A DNA stretch of 26,292 bases from M3007 sp046153695 (lineage in GTDB: Bacteria > Bacteroidota > Bacteroidia > Chitinophagales > Saprospiraceae), in NCBI GenBank assembly GCA_046153695.1, contig JBJXEZ010000166.1, positions 1 through 26,292 on the forward strand, written 5' to 3'. The notes below the pieces were generated by a model. The model worked only from the letters and a program-made list of their open reading frames with translations. It did no database searches and was not told the DNA's origin. Below, piece after piece: positions 1-10,020 of the stretch; the stretch's first letter is position 1; each line of letters begins with the position of its first letter. The position numbers and the translations under genes are program-made.

Positions 1-3000
1 CTCCAACACAAACCGCGCCGCCGACCGCACGCCACCGGTCACGGGCTGCGCTGTCAGGTAGTACAACCCGTTGGCCAGCCCGTCGGGCAAATGCAGGACA
101 ATCCGCCTGTTCTCCGCCGTAAAACGGCCCTCCAGCACCAACTGCCCCTGTGCGTTCAGCACCGAAACCAGCACGGGTTGGTCAGCAGCCAAAGACCCCG
201 GCAGGTCAACGAACAACAACCCGGTCGTCGGGTTGGGCCGCAGCAGCAAGGCAGATTCGGCGGTTTGCCCGCCCCGGCTTTGCACCACCTCTATCACGGG
301 CAGGTTGGTCGAGGGCACATACGGCTGTACCGGACACGCAAACGTGTTCAAGTGCGCGTCGTGGGTACTGCCGTCTGCCAGTTTTACCGACACGAGGATG
401 AACGCCGGCTGTGCCTGTTTGGGCAAAGTATACTCGAAAATGTCGCTTTGGCCGTTGATCAAATTTCCTGATAGGGGTTTGAAACGGATCGAGTGGAACG
501 GTGCCGCGTTCGGGTTGCGCACTAAGTAGGTGTTTCCGCTCGAAGCGGTGTAGGTGGCGCCTTCGAGTGGCGCTTTGGCGGTCATGCTGTTGGGCAACTG
601 GAAACAGGCGTATTTTAGCGGACTTGCACAGGTGTTAGTCAGCCTGAAGCGGTAGCGCGGGCGGCCCAGCGAATCGAGCCGGATGTTCAGAAGTTCAAAA
701 CGAATGCAACTGCCCGGCGGGATTTTCACGTCGCAGGCCGTTTCGTCGGTGTTTTTTTGCACGGAGACGGTGAAACAGCACGTATCGCGGATGCCGCACT
801 GGTTGGCTGCCTCGTAGCACACGGGTGTCGTTCCCACTGAAAAAATGCCGCCAGTTGGCGGGCCTTGCAGGCGTGTCAGGCCAACACTGGGCACAGGACA
901 GTCGGTGGCGGCGGCGGGCATGGGGTACGCGACCGGTGCCGACGACTGGCTGAACGGGATGGTGACCATCAGGTTTGCCGGACAGGCGAGATCCAGGTCT
1001 GTGAGTACAAGGCGCAAGACGTAGGTGACGACCGAATCGCAGCCATCTTCGGTACACAGGATTTGCACGGCAGTGTCGGACTGTGTGTAGACCGTCTCGT
1101 CGATGGTGATCGTGTCGCCGGGGTAAAACTCGATTACCTCCTGCACAGCGATGGGCTGGCAGGGCGGCAAGCAGCGGGAGCAGGCGGTGTTTTGCAAAAC
1201 AGTGGCTGACTCCGAAGCGGTGGCCATCACCGGCTCGAACACACGCGGAACTGTGGTGAAGATTATTTTCGCTGGCTGCATAATACCCGGCTGCGCAGAA
1301 ATGGTGACGGGGGATTCTAAGGCTACCGGGCAGCCTTCGCCGAGACGGCCCTGGCGGTCAAACTTGGCCAGAATCATGCCCGTCTGCTGAAAAACCGCTC
1401 CGTGCGTGTTCGTCACTAAGCAGCCCTCGTAGCCGCGGGCAGCAAACTGGTGCGGGCTGAGCGTGAACGAATTCCCGACTTTCGGCACCTTTTTGGACCA
1501 AAGCAGTGTGCCGTTCAGGTCGGTCTTGACCACAATGTAGGAATGCAAATTCGTGCTGTCCGAATAAGTCTGCACGCCGATGAGGTAGCCATCCTTAACC
1601 AAAGCGATGCCCAATGGAAAGAAATGGTGCTCGTCAGGGTCAGCAAACTGGATTTTTTTCATCCAAACTAAATTGCCGTCCGGCGCGGTCTTTTGCAGCG
1701 CAAACGTCCGTTGGGCTTGGGCCATGGTGGACACCGCGTTGCCGGTGGCATCTACTAACAAGTTGCCGTCGAACAGGTTGGCATCGGAGGCCTTGATCAG
1801 CCGCGACCAGACGGGCGCACCGGTACCGAGGTCAATCTTGACTAATCCGCCGCGCCAAGCCAGGCTGGCGACTGCGGTGTCCTCCAGCACGCCTGAGGCG
1901 TAAAGGAAACCCTTGTTAACCTCGATCGAAGTGAGCGCCACCCTCGAATCATAGCGCCAATTGCTAACTACGGCCCCGGTAGCCCTGTTCAACGAGACCA
2001 TCTCGGTGCGGAAGTCCGTGACCGTGATCTGCAACCGGTAGCTGAGCAGAAAATCACCGCCCGGATTTTTTTCCACTAATTCATGGCCCCGGATATTCAT
2101 TTGCACCGAAGAAAAACGCCTGATCCAAAGCATTTGATCGGCCACGGGATCGTAGCGGAACGCGAGGACGCTTGGCGTACCGCCCTCCGAGGTGGCGCTG
2201 CCCACGAGCATGCCCTCCGAATCCTCGATGAGCGTCTGGATAAAGTGGTCGGCAAAAAAACCGAACTGCCGCACCCACAGGTTTTTCCCCGTGGCATCAA
2301 ATTTGGCCAAGGCATGCTCCTGCGCGTTACCCCCGACGTAGTAGCCGCCGTCGGCAGCAGGCACCAGCACGCGCCCGCCCATGCCCTTGTAGGTTTTAAA
2401 AAACGCTCCTGGCCGGTCGCAGTGCAGCGAATCGAGCCGGATATTGTTGGTAACCAACGTGTCGCAGCCGCCCGTGGTGGCGGCTGCGTAGGAAATGACC
2501 TGGGCCGAGGTGTTGTACACCACGCCGCCAATAACGACCGAATCGCCAGGCAGCAGCACGTACTCGCGCATGGCCTTGGGTTGTTTTTTCAGGCCGATGG
2601 AAATGTTGTCGGAAGCGGTGCGCCCGCAGCCGTCCACCGTGCTGAGCGTGAAAAACCCCTCGCCTTTGGCCAAAAACGTGGAGCCGTTCGAGCCGTCCTG
2701 CCAGGTGTACGATACGAAACCACTCAAGCCCGTGCCCAGCAGCAGCGAATCGCCAGGGCAGATGTCGGTATTCGGCCCAAGGTTGAGCAGGGGAGCGGGC
2801 GGGTACTGAAAATTGAGACTGTCGAGGTTGTTGGCGTAGTCGCACTCGGCGATGCCGTTGTAGGGAAAACCAGCCGGATCAACCGGCGTGGGCTGCCCGC
2901 TCTCGATGCCCGCCAGGGTGTACACCTTGCTGTAATTTCCCCAGTAGGCAAGGTTTTTCAGCGTGCCGGTTTGGCAGGAATCGGGGGGCAGGTTGAGGGT

Positions 3001-6000
3001 TGGAAGGAAAAACAGATCGAGCAGGGTGGCTGCGCCGATCATTGGGTTGCCGTCGTACACACCCACCTGAAGCGTGCCGGCGAAGGGCTGCTTGCCCGTA
3101 TTGCAGAGGCGGTAGGTGACAAATGCCGCCGAGTCGCAGCCGACGGTTTCGATTTGGAAGGAAATGTCGGGCTTATCGGTGCAGGGCGGGTCGGGGCAAA
3201 ACGGGCAAGCCTGGTGGACGGCTATCGAGCCGGGCGTATTGCTCAGCGTTACTGCTTGCGCGGATGTCGGGCTGATCGTGGCCGTCTGTTGGGTTGCGAA
3301 TAGCACGGGGTTCGCCATCGCTGTATCCGACACGGCCAAAAACTCCAGCCCGCAATCGAACTCCAGGCCGAGGTTCAGGTCCGTTTTCAGCACCGTGGTG
3401 AACTGACCTGGGGTATTGGCCTTAGCCGTAAAGTCGGTGATGTACAGGTACGAACCGACGCGCTCGATCTGGTTTTTTTGCCAGTCTTCGTATCCGGAGG
3501 AAAAATAGTTCGGTGTGTTGAGCGCTTTGGCAAACAGCAGGTTGCCCGCCTTGTCGGTCTTTAATAAAATCCTTTTGATGTTGCCACATAAGATGACGTA
3601 GCCGTCGGGCACCGCTACCACCTCCCTTGGCACTTCGGTGAGCAGGTATTTTTGCGCCCAGAGCACTTGACCGTCGAGCGTTGTTTTGTGCAGGTAAACG
3701 GGTATTTCCTTACCGGGGCCGGTAATGGTATTGCTCGTCTCTATGCCGTGGGAAAGGACGATCAGGCCGTTGTCGTCCACGATGAGATCAATGCCCCGGA
3801 AATGGGATGTCTGCGACCAGGGGGTGAGTCCAAGGCGCGTCCACAGCACATTGCCTGTGTTGGCATCCAACTTGGTCAGGGTCATGCGCCGGGCACTCTG
3901 GTTTAATGGAAGCAAGCTATCGGCATAGCCGGTAGCATACAGCGCGTCTTCGTGCAGCACCATGCCCGCAAAAACCTGGTTGATCTGCTGCGCATACCGT
4001 TTGCCAAATGCTGGTACGACCTGCCCGGTCGTGCGGCTCAGTTCGAGGAGTTCGCCAGATTTGTACCCCAGCGGGCTTGTTTGGGGCGACTGGTAGATCA
4101 GGAAGTTGCCCCCTGGTTTTTTTTCCAGAATACCGCCATCGGCCGGATTGTTGTTACCCAACCGCCGTTCCCAAAGGGTTTGGTTGATCACGGGGTTGTA
4201 GCGGAAAGCAAACGTTTCGTTGCTGTTGCTGCCCATACGGCCGCAGCCGACGATCATGCCCTCGCTGTCCACAATGATTTCGGTGACAAACGTCCGATTC
4301 TGAGTTGTGCCCGTGAAATTGCGCAACCAGATCATGTTGCCCTCGGGTGTCATTTTGCCAATAGCATACCCGTCCGCCTTGCCGCCGGCGACGTAGATAT
4401 TCCCGTCGGGGGCCGCACGCAGGGCGGCTATGTTATCCTGTTTGATGATTTCTCCATACATCTTCAAAAAGGTCTTGGGCTGGCAGGAGTCCAGTGGACA
4501 CAGATTCGGATTTATGGCAAAACTATCCACGTTGTTCGCGTAATCGCATTCCGCATACCCGTTCGGATACGGAAAGTCGTCAAGTGCTACGGGCGTCTGC
4601 ACATCGCTCCACACCCCGGCCAGGGTAAAAATTTGGGCATAGCCCTTCGGGTCGAAACCCAGCGGAAGGGCATACTCGGCGCAGTCGCTGAAGCCCGGTT
4701 GCACGGGCACAAAAGCAGAAAAAAGCGGTACGGCAGCCTCGGCGAGCGGATTTTTATCGTAAAAAGTCAGGTTGAAACCGGCGGGTGCATCCACAAACCC
4801 GGTGTTGCAAATACGCAGGTTGGCGACATAGCCGTCCGTGCCGAGGCAGGTGATCGTTTCCACCTGGCAGGTGAGGTCGGGCTTGTCGGTGCAGGGGCAC
4901 TGCGGGCAGAGCCGGGTAACGCTGAGCGAATCGGCCTGGAGTATCGCATCCGCATTAGCCGCAGCCATGAGGTAGCTCTCAAACGTGGTGAAAATCTCGT
5001 TTTTCTTTGGCGACAGCACGGTGGTGTTAACTTGCATGGGCTGCGCCAAACCGCAGGCTGCGTCGAAGTTGAGGTCGAGGTCGGTCTTGAACAACACGAT
5101 GTCCTCGAACGCGCCGTCCTTGAAATCGTCCACCACGAGCAGGTGGTTGGGCAGGCGCAGGAGTTGGTTTTGGCGGAAGTATCGGAACGTGGTGCCCACA
5201 GCCGTCGGCATGGTGAGTTGTTGGGCCTTGAGCAGGTTGCCGTCCTTGTCCGTTTTGATCAGCACCCAGCTGTTGCCTTGCGTGCGCCCGAAAATGACGT
5301 AGCCCTCGGGCAGCGCCAGGATGTCCTCCGCCGCGATGTTGGCTTCATAACTTTTCATCCACAGCAACGTGCCGTCGAGGGTGTATTTGGACAGGAAAGT
5401 GTAGTTTTTTTGCGCGGGCGTGTTCACGCCGGTCGCGCCGTGGCCCATTGCCAGCAGGTGGTCGCCGTCGGCAAGAATATTGTGAAACCCAATAAACTGA
5501 AACGGTATCGTCGTATCAGGAAGCACCCCGACGATCCACTCCGGCGCGGCATCTATGGCCGACAGTTTGGCCAGAATGGGCCTGCCTGAGTTGGGTACAT
5601 CCGGGTTTCGCCAACTACCCGCCACATACAGGCTGCCGTTGTGGGGTACCATATCTTGAAAATAGACGCTTGGTGCTCCGGCGAAATAGGTGAGCAGGGG
5701 CGGCACCACGTCGCCGGTGTAGCGGTTGATTTCCCACACCTCGGATCGGGCTTTGTAGTAGCTCCCGAAAGGCGGACTGCCGGGGAATAACTCGTCCGAA
5801 AACGCGTACGCCACAAAATTGCCGCCCGGTGTTTTTTCAAAAATACCCAGTGCCTGCGGGTTCTGCTCCGGGTAGCGCATGAACCACAGCACTTCATCGG
5901 CCACCGGGTCATAGCGCATGGCCACGGCCATTCGGGAATTGGGCGATTTGCCCTCTGTACCACACAGTACGAGTTTGCCCTCGGTGTCTTCGATAATCTC

Positions 6001-9000
6001 GACCAGTTCTACGGTTTCATTGAACGGGCCGCCACCTGCGGGAAAATTGCGCACCCAGAGAATCTCGCCATTTGGGGTCATTTTGGTGATCATCGGGTTT
6101 GTGCCCTGTCGTCCGGCCATGTACACGGTGCCGTCGGCGGCAGTACACAGGCTGTATCCCAGTTCGGACCGGTCCACGCGACCCATGGTTTTAAAAAATG
6201 TGGTGGGGTTTTCACAGCCGTCGCAAACGGGTGTTTGCACCACGAAACTGTCGAGGTTGTTTTCCCAGTGGCAGTCAAAAAAAACCGGATCAGCGGCCAG
6301 CAGGTTCAGGTTGAGCGGTGTGGGTGTGCTGGCGGACACGCCCGAAAAGGTGTAGATTTTGGAATACTGTGACGCCACGGCGGGTAAGGATTCGGTGGTT
6401 TCGGCGCAGCCGCCGGGGCCGACGGGCTGGGTCACGGTGATACTCCACAGCGCCGTAGCGGCCTCTGTCAGCGGGTTTTTATCGTAAAAAACTACCTCGA
6501 CGGGCGTGGTCGTGGCAGCGTCGCCGGTGTTGCATGTTTTGGTTTTTAACACATGCGTGCTGTCGGCGGCGCATTGAATACCGGTGACACGGAACGACAC
6601 ATCGGGAAGACCTTCGCAAGGGCAGCGTGGGCAGAGCTTGCGCAGCGGCAGCGAGTCGGTCTGAAAAACGGCGTTTGCAGGCTGCGCCGCCGAAGCCGGC
6701 GTGTTGGAGCCGATAGAAAACAGGGCTGGTTCCGTGGTTGTCGTCAGCGTGCTGCTGCCCACCTGCACGGCTTGCAGCAGGCCGCAGTCGTCGTCCAACC
6801 CGAAGTTCATATCGGTACGCAGGAGCACCAAGTCGCTCTCGTTGTTTTCCCAGGTGTGGTCGAGCATCAACAGTTGCAGGGGCAGGCGCAACATCAGCCC
6901 TTGTCGGCTGGCAAAACCGACGCTGTTGGGCGACGGCGGCGCGGCATCCAGCACGGCCGCGCGCAGGACGTTGCCATTCAAATCCGTCTTGAGCATACCG
7001 AAGCGGTTACTGCCCACCATGCGGCCAAAAACGATGTAGGCATTTTCGGCCACCATTACCTCTTCCGGAATCATGGCCATGTCGTAGCGTTTCATCCACA
7101 CCAGCGAGCCGTCAGGATTGTGTTTTTGGAGGTAAACAAACACGCCGTCCGTAGGCGAGAGCGGGTTGAAGTGGCCACTGCCTGTGATAATGGCAAGGTC
7201 GCCGTCGAATGCCACATCGGTCGGCGGCATCCATCGGGCAGCGCCGGAAGCGGTGTCGGGCATTTGCAGGTTGGCCCACTCAGGAAGAAACGTGTTTGGG
7301 GATATTTTGGCAAAAAAAGGCTGTACCGCATCGGCAGTTTTGGTGCTCCAACTGCCCACCGAGAACAGACTTCCGTTGTTCAGCACGGTGTTGGCAATGA
7401 CGATGTTGTGGCTCTGGCTTTGGTAGCCAATGCTGCTGCCGGTGGTATTGCCGTCGGTCCGCTTGAGGGCAAAATACTGCGCTTGTGCGCTCACTCCGCC
7501 GCTGCCGACGGTCTGGTAGTTGACTTGCAGCACGAAATCACCGCCGGGATTTTTTTCCACGATGGCCACCCCCGTTGGCTTGTCGCTCTGATAGCGTTTG
7601 TACCACAACACCGCGCCCGCCACCGGGTCGTAGCGCATGACGACGGCGCGGCGGTTGGAGGGAGAAGCAGCCTCTGTTCCGCACATCACGATCATGCCGT
7701 CGGAGTCTTCGATGATTTGCACCCATTCGATGGGTTCGTTGGGGTTTGTGGGCGGGAAATTACGCACCCAGATTTGTTCGCCCCTTGTAGTGATTTTGGC
7801 GATCATGGGGTTGTCGCCTTGTTTACCCGCCAGATACACGTTACCGTCGGCGGAAGTACACATACTGGAAGCCAGTTCACGGCGCTGCGGGGTACCGAGT
7901 TTTTTCACAAATGTGACTGGCGTTTTGCAGTCGCCACACAGGTTGGGCGTGATGCTGATGCTGTCGAGGTTGTTCAGGTAGTTGCACTCCGGGCGGTTGG
8001 GTGGGTATGGGAAACCGCTGATCGGGATGGGCGGAGTCACAGAAAAAGCGGATCCCATGAGGGCGTAGAGCCGGGTAAACGTGTCTAATTCGAAGGGCAT
8101 TGAGCCGATCAGATCGGAGCTGAAAATTCCCCAGCCGGAGCAATCGCCGGGCAGAATGGGTTGGTCACCTTCACCGATCGTGGCGGTCACCAACTTGGCC
8201 GGGCCATTGAGCGGGTTTTGGTCGTACACCAGGAGGAAATACGGCCCATCGTAGGGCTGCCCACCCACATTGCACACCGTGTAATGGAGAAGCGGGTTGC
8301 CATCGGAGCAGGTGACCGAGTCGAGCGTAATCCGCAGATCGGGCAGGTCGGGGCAGGTGCCGGTGGCGCCGCATTTTTTGCTGAGTGTCAGATCGGGCGT
8401 GGTTTGGGAAATAGTAGCCGAAGTGCTGGTGGCCGTGCTGACGGCCACCGAGGGCACAAAAAGTTGAGATACCGCGAAGTCCACAGTAGAAGAAGTGACC
8501 GGCATTTTTTGGACAAAGCCGCAGGAGTCGCTCAGCAAACCGTTCAGATCAGCCTTTACCAGTATACCCTGCGTTTGCCCCAAATTGTTTTGGCTCAAGG
8601 CCGTGAAGAACAGTGCATCGCCGAGGCGCAGGATTTTGGAACGAGCAGGGAGGTCGGGGAACTCGTCGTTCAGGTCGTAGTCAATTATTACCGCTGAGAT
8701 AGCGTTGCCCTGCTTGTCGGTTTTGAGCAAAAACAATCGGCTCGTGTCCGCAAGGATATCGTGCCCGTAGAGCAGGTAGCCGTCAGGCAGGTTGATGATC
8801 TCCTCTGCGAACTCGTGCGCAAAACCGGGTATTTTATACATTCGCACCCAGGCCATATTGCCGTTGAGGTCATTTTTTTGGAGATAAACCTCTGACTTTG
8901 CTAAGTCCGGCGATGAGTGGTCACCGCTGAACGTGGATATGATCGCCCCGTTATCAATGATCAGGTCGCGGCCATGAAATTGCCCGGACGAACTGGTCGG

Positions 9001-9714
9001 TAGCGGTCCGAGTCTGGTCCAGATCGGTTCGAGGGTGGCGGTGTCTATTTTGCAGATCGCATTGCGCATCCGGGCTGGCGGGTAGAATTCTGTGCCTGTG
9101 AACCGCCCGCAGGTGTACATGGAGCCGTTGTGGTACACAGCCTGCGCGATATTGTCGGCCGGGCCGATACCGAAGCGTTTGGCCTTTCCGGGCACGATTT
9201 GCCCGGTTGTTCGGCTAACCTGCAGCAGTTCGGCATCACCGCCAGCAGGGTTGTGTGGGTTGCCGTACAGCACATAATCACCGCCGGGGCCGAGTTGGGT
9301 GATACCGTTAAGGTAGTTGAGGCTTCCGCTGCGGACGGTATGCGCCCACACGATTTGCCGGGCGGCGGGATTGTATCGGAACACAAACCCGCGTCCGAGG
9401 TTGTCGCCCTCGAAGTTGCCGCAGCCCACGAGCGAGCCATCGCTGTCCTCGAACAGGTCGGTGAGGTGCTCCAGGTCAAAACCGGCGCCCTCGAAACCGA
9501 TTGTGTGCTTGTCGAGTATTTTACCCTCGGCGTTGAGTTTGACGAGCAGGACGCGCTCGTCTTTCTGGCCGCCGAGCCAAAGGTCGCCGCTGGCGGCGGG
9601 TGCCACCACGCTGCCGCGCTCGGCATCGAAGGTACTGAAAAAAGTGCTGGATGGTTGTGCTGGAAGGGCCGACGAAAGGGCGACGGCCAAAGCAATCAGG
9701 AAGGTTGTTCGCAT
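1..9714 (-). CDS. Giant T9SS-secreted multi-repeat surface protein (3' end off the left edge)
   Basis: The frame is open from ATG at 9714 to base 1 (3238 codons, no stop). Residues 1-20 (MRTTFLIALAVALSSALPAQ) form a signal peptide. Four tandem units follow, each a propeller-like block of about 420 residues (phrases such as KTDLNGN, EKNPGGDF, RYDPV) plus a cysteine-rich CARDB-like domain ending in NNLDS. These cover about residues 22-589, 597-1157, 1165-1732 and 1742-2300. Next come a gliding-motility-type Ig-like segment (about 2305-2435), a fifth propeller without CARDB (2437-2842), an HYR-like domain (2906-2987), an unassigned domain, and a T9SS type A sorting domain (about 3142-3238, LLLRPNPTTG, then ANGLYYL). 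The window probably lacks only a few codons. The likely fate is export by Sec, then T9SS release or attachment at the cell surface; adhesion is inference. No catalytic residues are recognised. Confidence 0.9.
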   Translation of the reverse strand, partial: MRTTFLIALAVALSSALPAQPSSTFFSTFDAERGSVVAPAASGDLWLGGQKDERVLLVKLNAEGKILDKHTIGFEGAGFDLEHLTDLFEDSDGSLVGCGNFEGDNLGRGFVFRYNPAARQIVWAHTVRSGSLNYLNGITQLGPGGDYVLYGNPHNPAGGDAELLQVSRTTGQIVPGKAKRFGIGPADNIAQAVYHNGSMYTCGRFTGTEFYPPARMRNAICKIDTATLEPIWTRLGPLPTSSSGQFHGRDLIIDNGAIISTFSGDHSSPDLAKSEVYLQKNDLNGNMAWVRMYKIPGFAHEFAEEIINLPDGYLLYGHDILADTSRLFLLKTDKQGNAISAVIIDYDLNDEFPDLPARSKILRLGDALFFTALSQNNLGQTQGILVKADLNGLLSDSCGFVQKMPVTSSTVDFAVSQLFVPSVAVSTATSTSATISQTTPDLTLSKKCGATGTCPDLPDLRITLDSVTCSDGNPLLHYTVCNVGGQPYDGPYFLLVYDQNPLNGPAKLVTATIGEGDQPILPGDCSGWGIFSSDLIGSMPFELDTFTRLYALMGSAFSVTPPIPISGFPYPPNRPECNYLNNLDSISITPNLCGDCKTPVTFVKKLGTPQRRELASSMCTSADGNVYLAGKQGDNPMIAKITTRGEQIWVRNFPPTNPNEPIEWVQIIEDSDGMIVMCGTEAASPSNRRAVVMRYDPVAGAVLWYKRYQSDKPTGVAIVEKNPGGDFVLQVNYQTVGSGGVSAQAQYFALKRTDGNTTGSSIGYQSQSHNIVIANTVLNNGSLFSVGSWSTKTADAVQPFFAKISPNTFLPEWANLQMPDTASGAARWMPPTDVAFDGDLAIITGSGHFNPLSPTDGVFVYLQKHNPDGSLVWMKRYDMAMIPEEVMVAENAYIVFGRMVGSNRFGMLKTDLNGNVLRAAVLDAAPPSPNSVGFASRQGLMLRLPLQLLMLDHTWENNESDLVLLRTDMNFGLDDDCGLLQAVQVGSSTLTTTTEPALFSIGSNTPASAAQPANAVFQTDSLPLRKLCPRCPCEGLPDVSFRVTGIQCAADSTHVLKTKTCNTGDAATTTPVEVVFYDKNPLTEAATALWSITVTQPVGPGGCAETTESLPAVASQYSKIYTFSGVSASTPTPLNLNLLAADPVFFDCHWENNLDSFVVQTPVCDGCENPTTFFKTMGRVDRSELGYSLCTAADGTVYMAGRQGTNPMITKMTPNGEILWVRNFPAGGGPFNETVELVEIIEDTEGKLVLCGTEGKSPNSRMAVAMRYDPVADEVLWFMRYPEQNPQALGIFEKTPGGNFVAYAFSDELFPGSPPFGSYYKARSEVWEINRYTGDVVPPLLTYFAGAPSVYFQDMVPHNGSLYVAGSWRNPDVPNSGRPILAKLSAIDAAPEWIVGVLPDTTIPFQFIGFHNILADGDHLLAMGHGATGVNTPAQKNYTFLSKYTLDGTLLWMKSYEANIAAEDILALPEGYVIFGRTQGNSWVLIKTDKDGNLLKAQQLTMPTAVGTTFRYFRQNQLLRLPNHLLVVDDFKDGAFEDIVLFKTDLDLNFDAACGLAQPMQVNTTVLSPKKNEIFTTFESYLMAAANADAILQADSLSVTRLCPQCPCTDKPDLTCQVETITCLGTDGYVANLRICNTGFVDAPAGFNLTFYDKNPLAEAAVPLFSAFVPVQPGFSDCAEYALPLGFDPKGYAQIFTLAGVWSDVQTPVALDDFPYPNGYAECDYANNVDSFAINPNLCPLDSCQPKTFLKMYGEIIKQDNIAALRAAPDGNIYVAGGKADGYAIGKMTPEGNMIWLRNFTGTTQNRTFVTEIIVDSEGMIVGCGRMGSNSNETFAFRYNPVINQTLWERRLGNNNPADGGILEKKPGGNFLIYQSPQTSPLGYKSGELLELSRTTGQVVPAFGKRYAQQINQVFAGMVLHEDALYATGYADSLLPLNQSARRMTLTKLDANTGNVLWTRLGLTPWSQTSHFRGIDLIVDDNGLIVLSHGIETSNTITGPGKEIPVYLHKTTLDGQVLWAQKYLLTEVPREVVAVPDGYVILCGNIKRILLKTDKAGNLLFAKALNTPNYFSSGYEDWQKNQIERVGSYLYITDFTAKANTPGQFTTVLKTDLNLGLEFDCGLEFLAVSDTAMANPVLFATQQTATISPTSAQAVTLSNTPGSIAVHQACPFCPDPPCTDKPDISFQIETVGCDSAAFVTYRLCNTGKQPFAGTLQVGVYDGNPMIGAATLLDLFFLPTLNLPPDSCQTGTLKNLAYWGNYSKVYTLAGIESGQPTPVDPAGFPYNGIAECDYANNLDSLNFQYPPAPLLNLGPNTDICPGDSLLLGTGLSGFVSYTWQDGSNGSTFLAKGEGFFTLSTVDGCGRTASDNISIGLKKQPKAMREYVLLPGDSVVIGGVVYNTSAQVISYAAATTGGCDTLVTNNIRLDSLHCDRPGAFFKTYKGMGGRVLVPAADGGYYVGGNAQEHALAKFDATGKNLWVRQFGFFADHFIQTLIEDSEGMLVGSATSEGGTPSVLAFRYDPVADQMLWIRRFSSVQMNIRGHELVEKNPGGDFLLSYRLQITVTDFRTEMVSLNRATGAVVSNWRYDSRVALTSIEVNKGFLYASGVLEDTAVASLAWRGGLVKIDLGTGAPVWSRLIKASDANLFDGNLLVDATGNAVSTMAQAQRTFALQKTAPDGNLVWMKKIQFADPDEHHFFPLGIALVKDGYLIGVQTYSDSTNLHSYIVVKTDLNGTLLWSKKVPKVGNSFTLSPHQFAARGYEGCLVTNTHGAVFQQTGMILAKFDRQGRLGEGCPVALESPVTISAQPGIMQPAKIIFTTVPRVFEPVMATASESATVLQNTACSRCLPPCQPIAVQEVIEFYPGDTITIDETVYTQSDTAVQILCTEDGCDSVVTYVLRLVLTDLDLACPANLMVTIPFSQSSAPVAYPMPAAATDCPVPSVGLTRLQGPPTGGIFSVGTTPVCYEAANQCGIRDTCCFTVSVQKNTDETACDVKIPPGSCIRFELLNIRLDSLGRPRYRFRLTNTCASPLKYACFQLPNSMTAKAPLEGATYTASSGNTYLVRNPNAAPFHSIRFKPLSGNLINGQSDIFEYTLPKQAQPAFILVSVKLADGSTHDAHLNTFACPVQPYVPSTNLPVIEVVQSRGGQTAESALLLRPNPTTGLLFVDLPGSLAADQPVLVSVLNAQGQLVLEGRFTAENRRIVLHLPDGLANGLYYLTAQPVTGGVRSAARFVLE
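2815..9650 (-). repeat. Four tandem ~1.7-kb intragenic units (propeller + CARDB-like)
   Basis: The CARDB-end motif NNLDS (or NNVDS) recurs at about 7965, 6255, 4527 and 2820, so the period is 1.71-1.73 kb (about 570 aa). Within each unit the order of phrases is the same: TPEGNMIWLRNF-like, EDSDGM, RYDPV, EKNPGGDF, then DLNGN, then a CxxCPC/CPDLPD-type cysteine cluster that opens the CARDB-like part. The copies have diverged in sequence, so this is old duplication and not an assembly artefact. Confidence 0.8.
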
Positions 9715-10020
9715 GGCGAGCGGTTTTTGTACGATGATTAATGGATTAGGCCCTAAGGAACGTGGAGCGGCCTCGCCAAACACAAAATGCATGCCCCGTT
9801 CGGCGTGGAGCTACCTTAAATCGCCTTTTGTAAAACTGGTGACAGCGGAGACTACCAAACGGCAACGAAACAACTTCAGGCCGTTGACACCCGCGATCAT
9901 TCAACGAGTAGTTCAATTGACGTTGCCGTGCCCAAGCCAGGAATATTTCCGAACCTTGCTGTTCAAATGTTGGAACCGTGTCAGCGCGTTTTTTCCTTTC
10001 TGACAAAGTAGAATGAACGG
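9715..10020. other. Divergent intergenic region between the giant gene and the first sensor kinase
   Basis: These 306 bases must hold the 5' regions of both divergent genes. I see no exact TTG-N19-21-TAnnTTTG promoter on either strand. A weak plus-strand candidate is TTG near 9924 with TATTTCCG near 9945. No RNA gene, large repeat or convincing small ORF was found. Confidence 0.5.

Noticed and set aside
2083..3303. Long plus-strand frame (406 codons) over the giant gene
   Set aside because: It is antisense to coherent coding sequence, with no recognisable domains and shadow-like Arg/Gly/His-rich composition. The minus-strand frame reads through as a consistent repeat protein.
3952..5589. Long plus-strand frame (545 codons) over the giant gene
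   Set aside because: Same reason: antisense to repeat units 3 and 4, arising from codon bias on the coding strand.
6553..8088. Long plus-strand frame (511 codons) over the giant gene
   Set aside because: Antisense to repeat unit 2, with no signal peptide or known motif.
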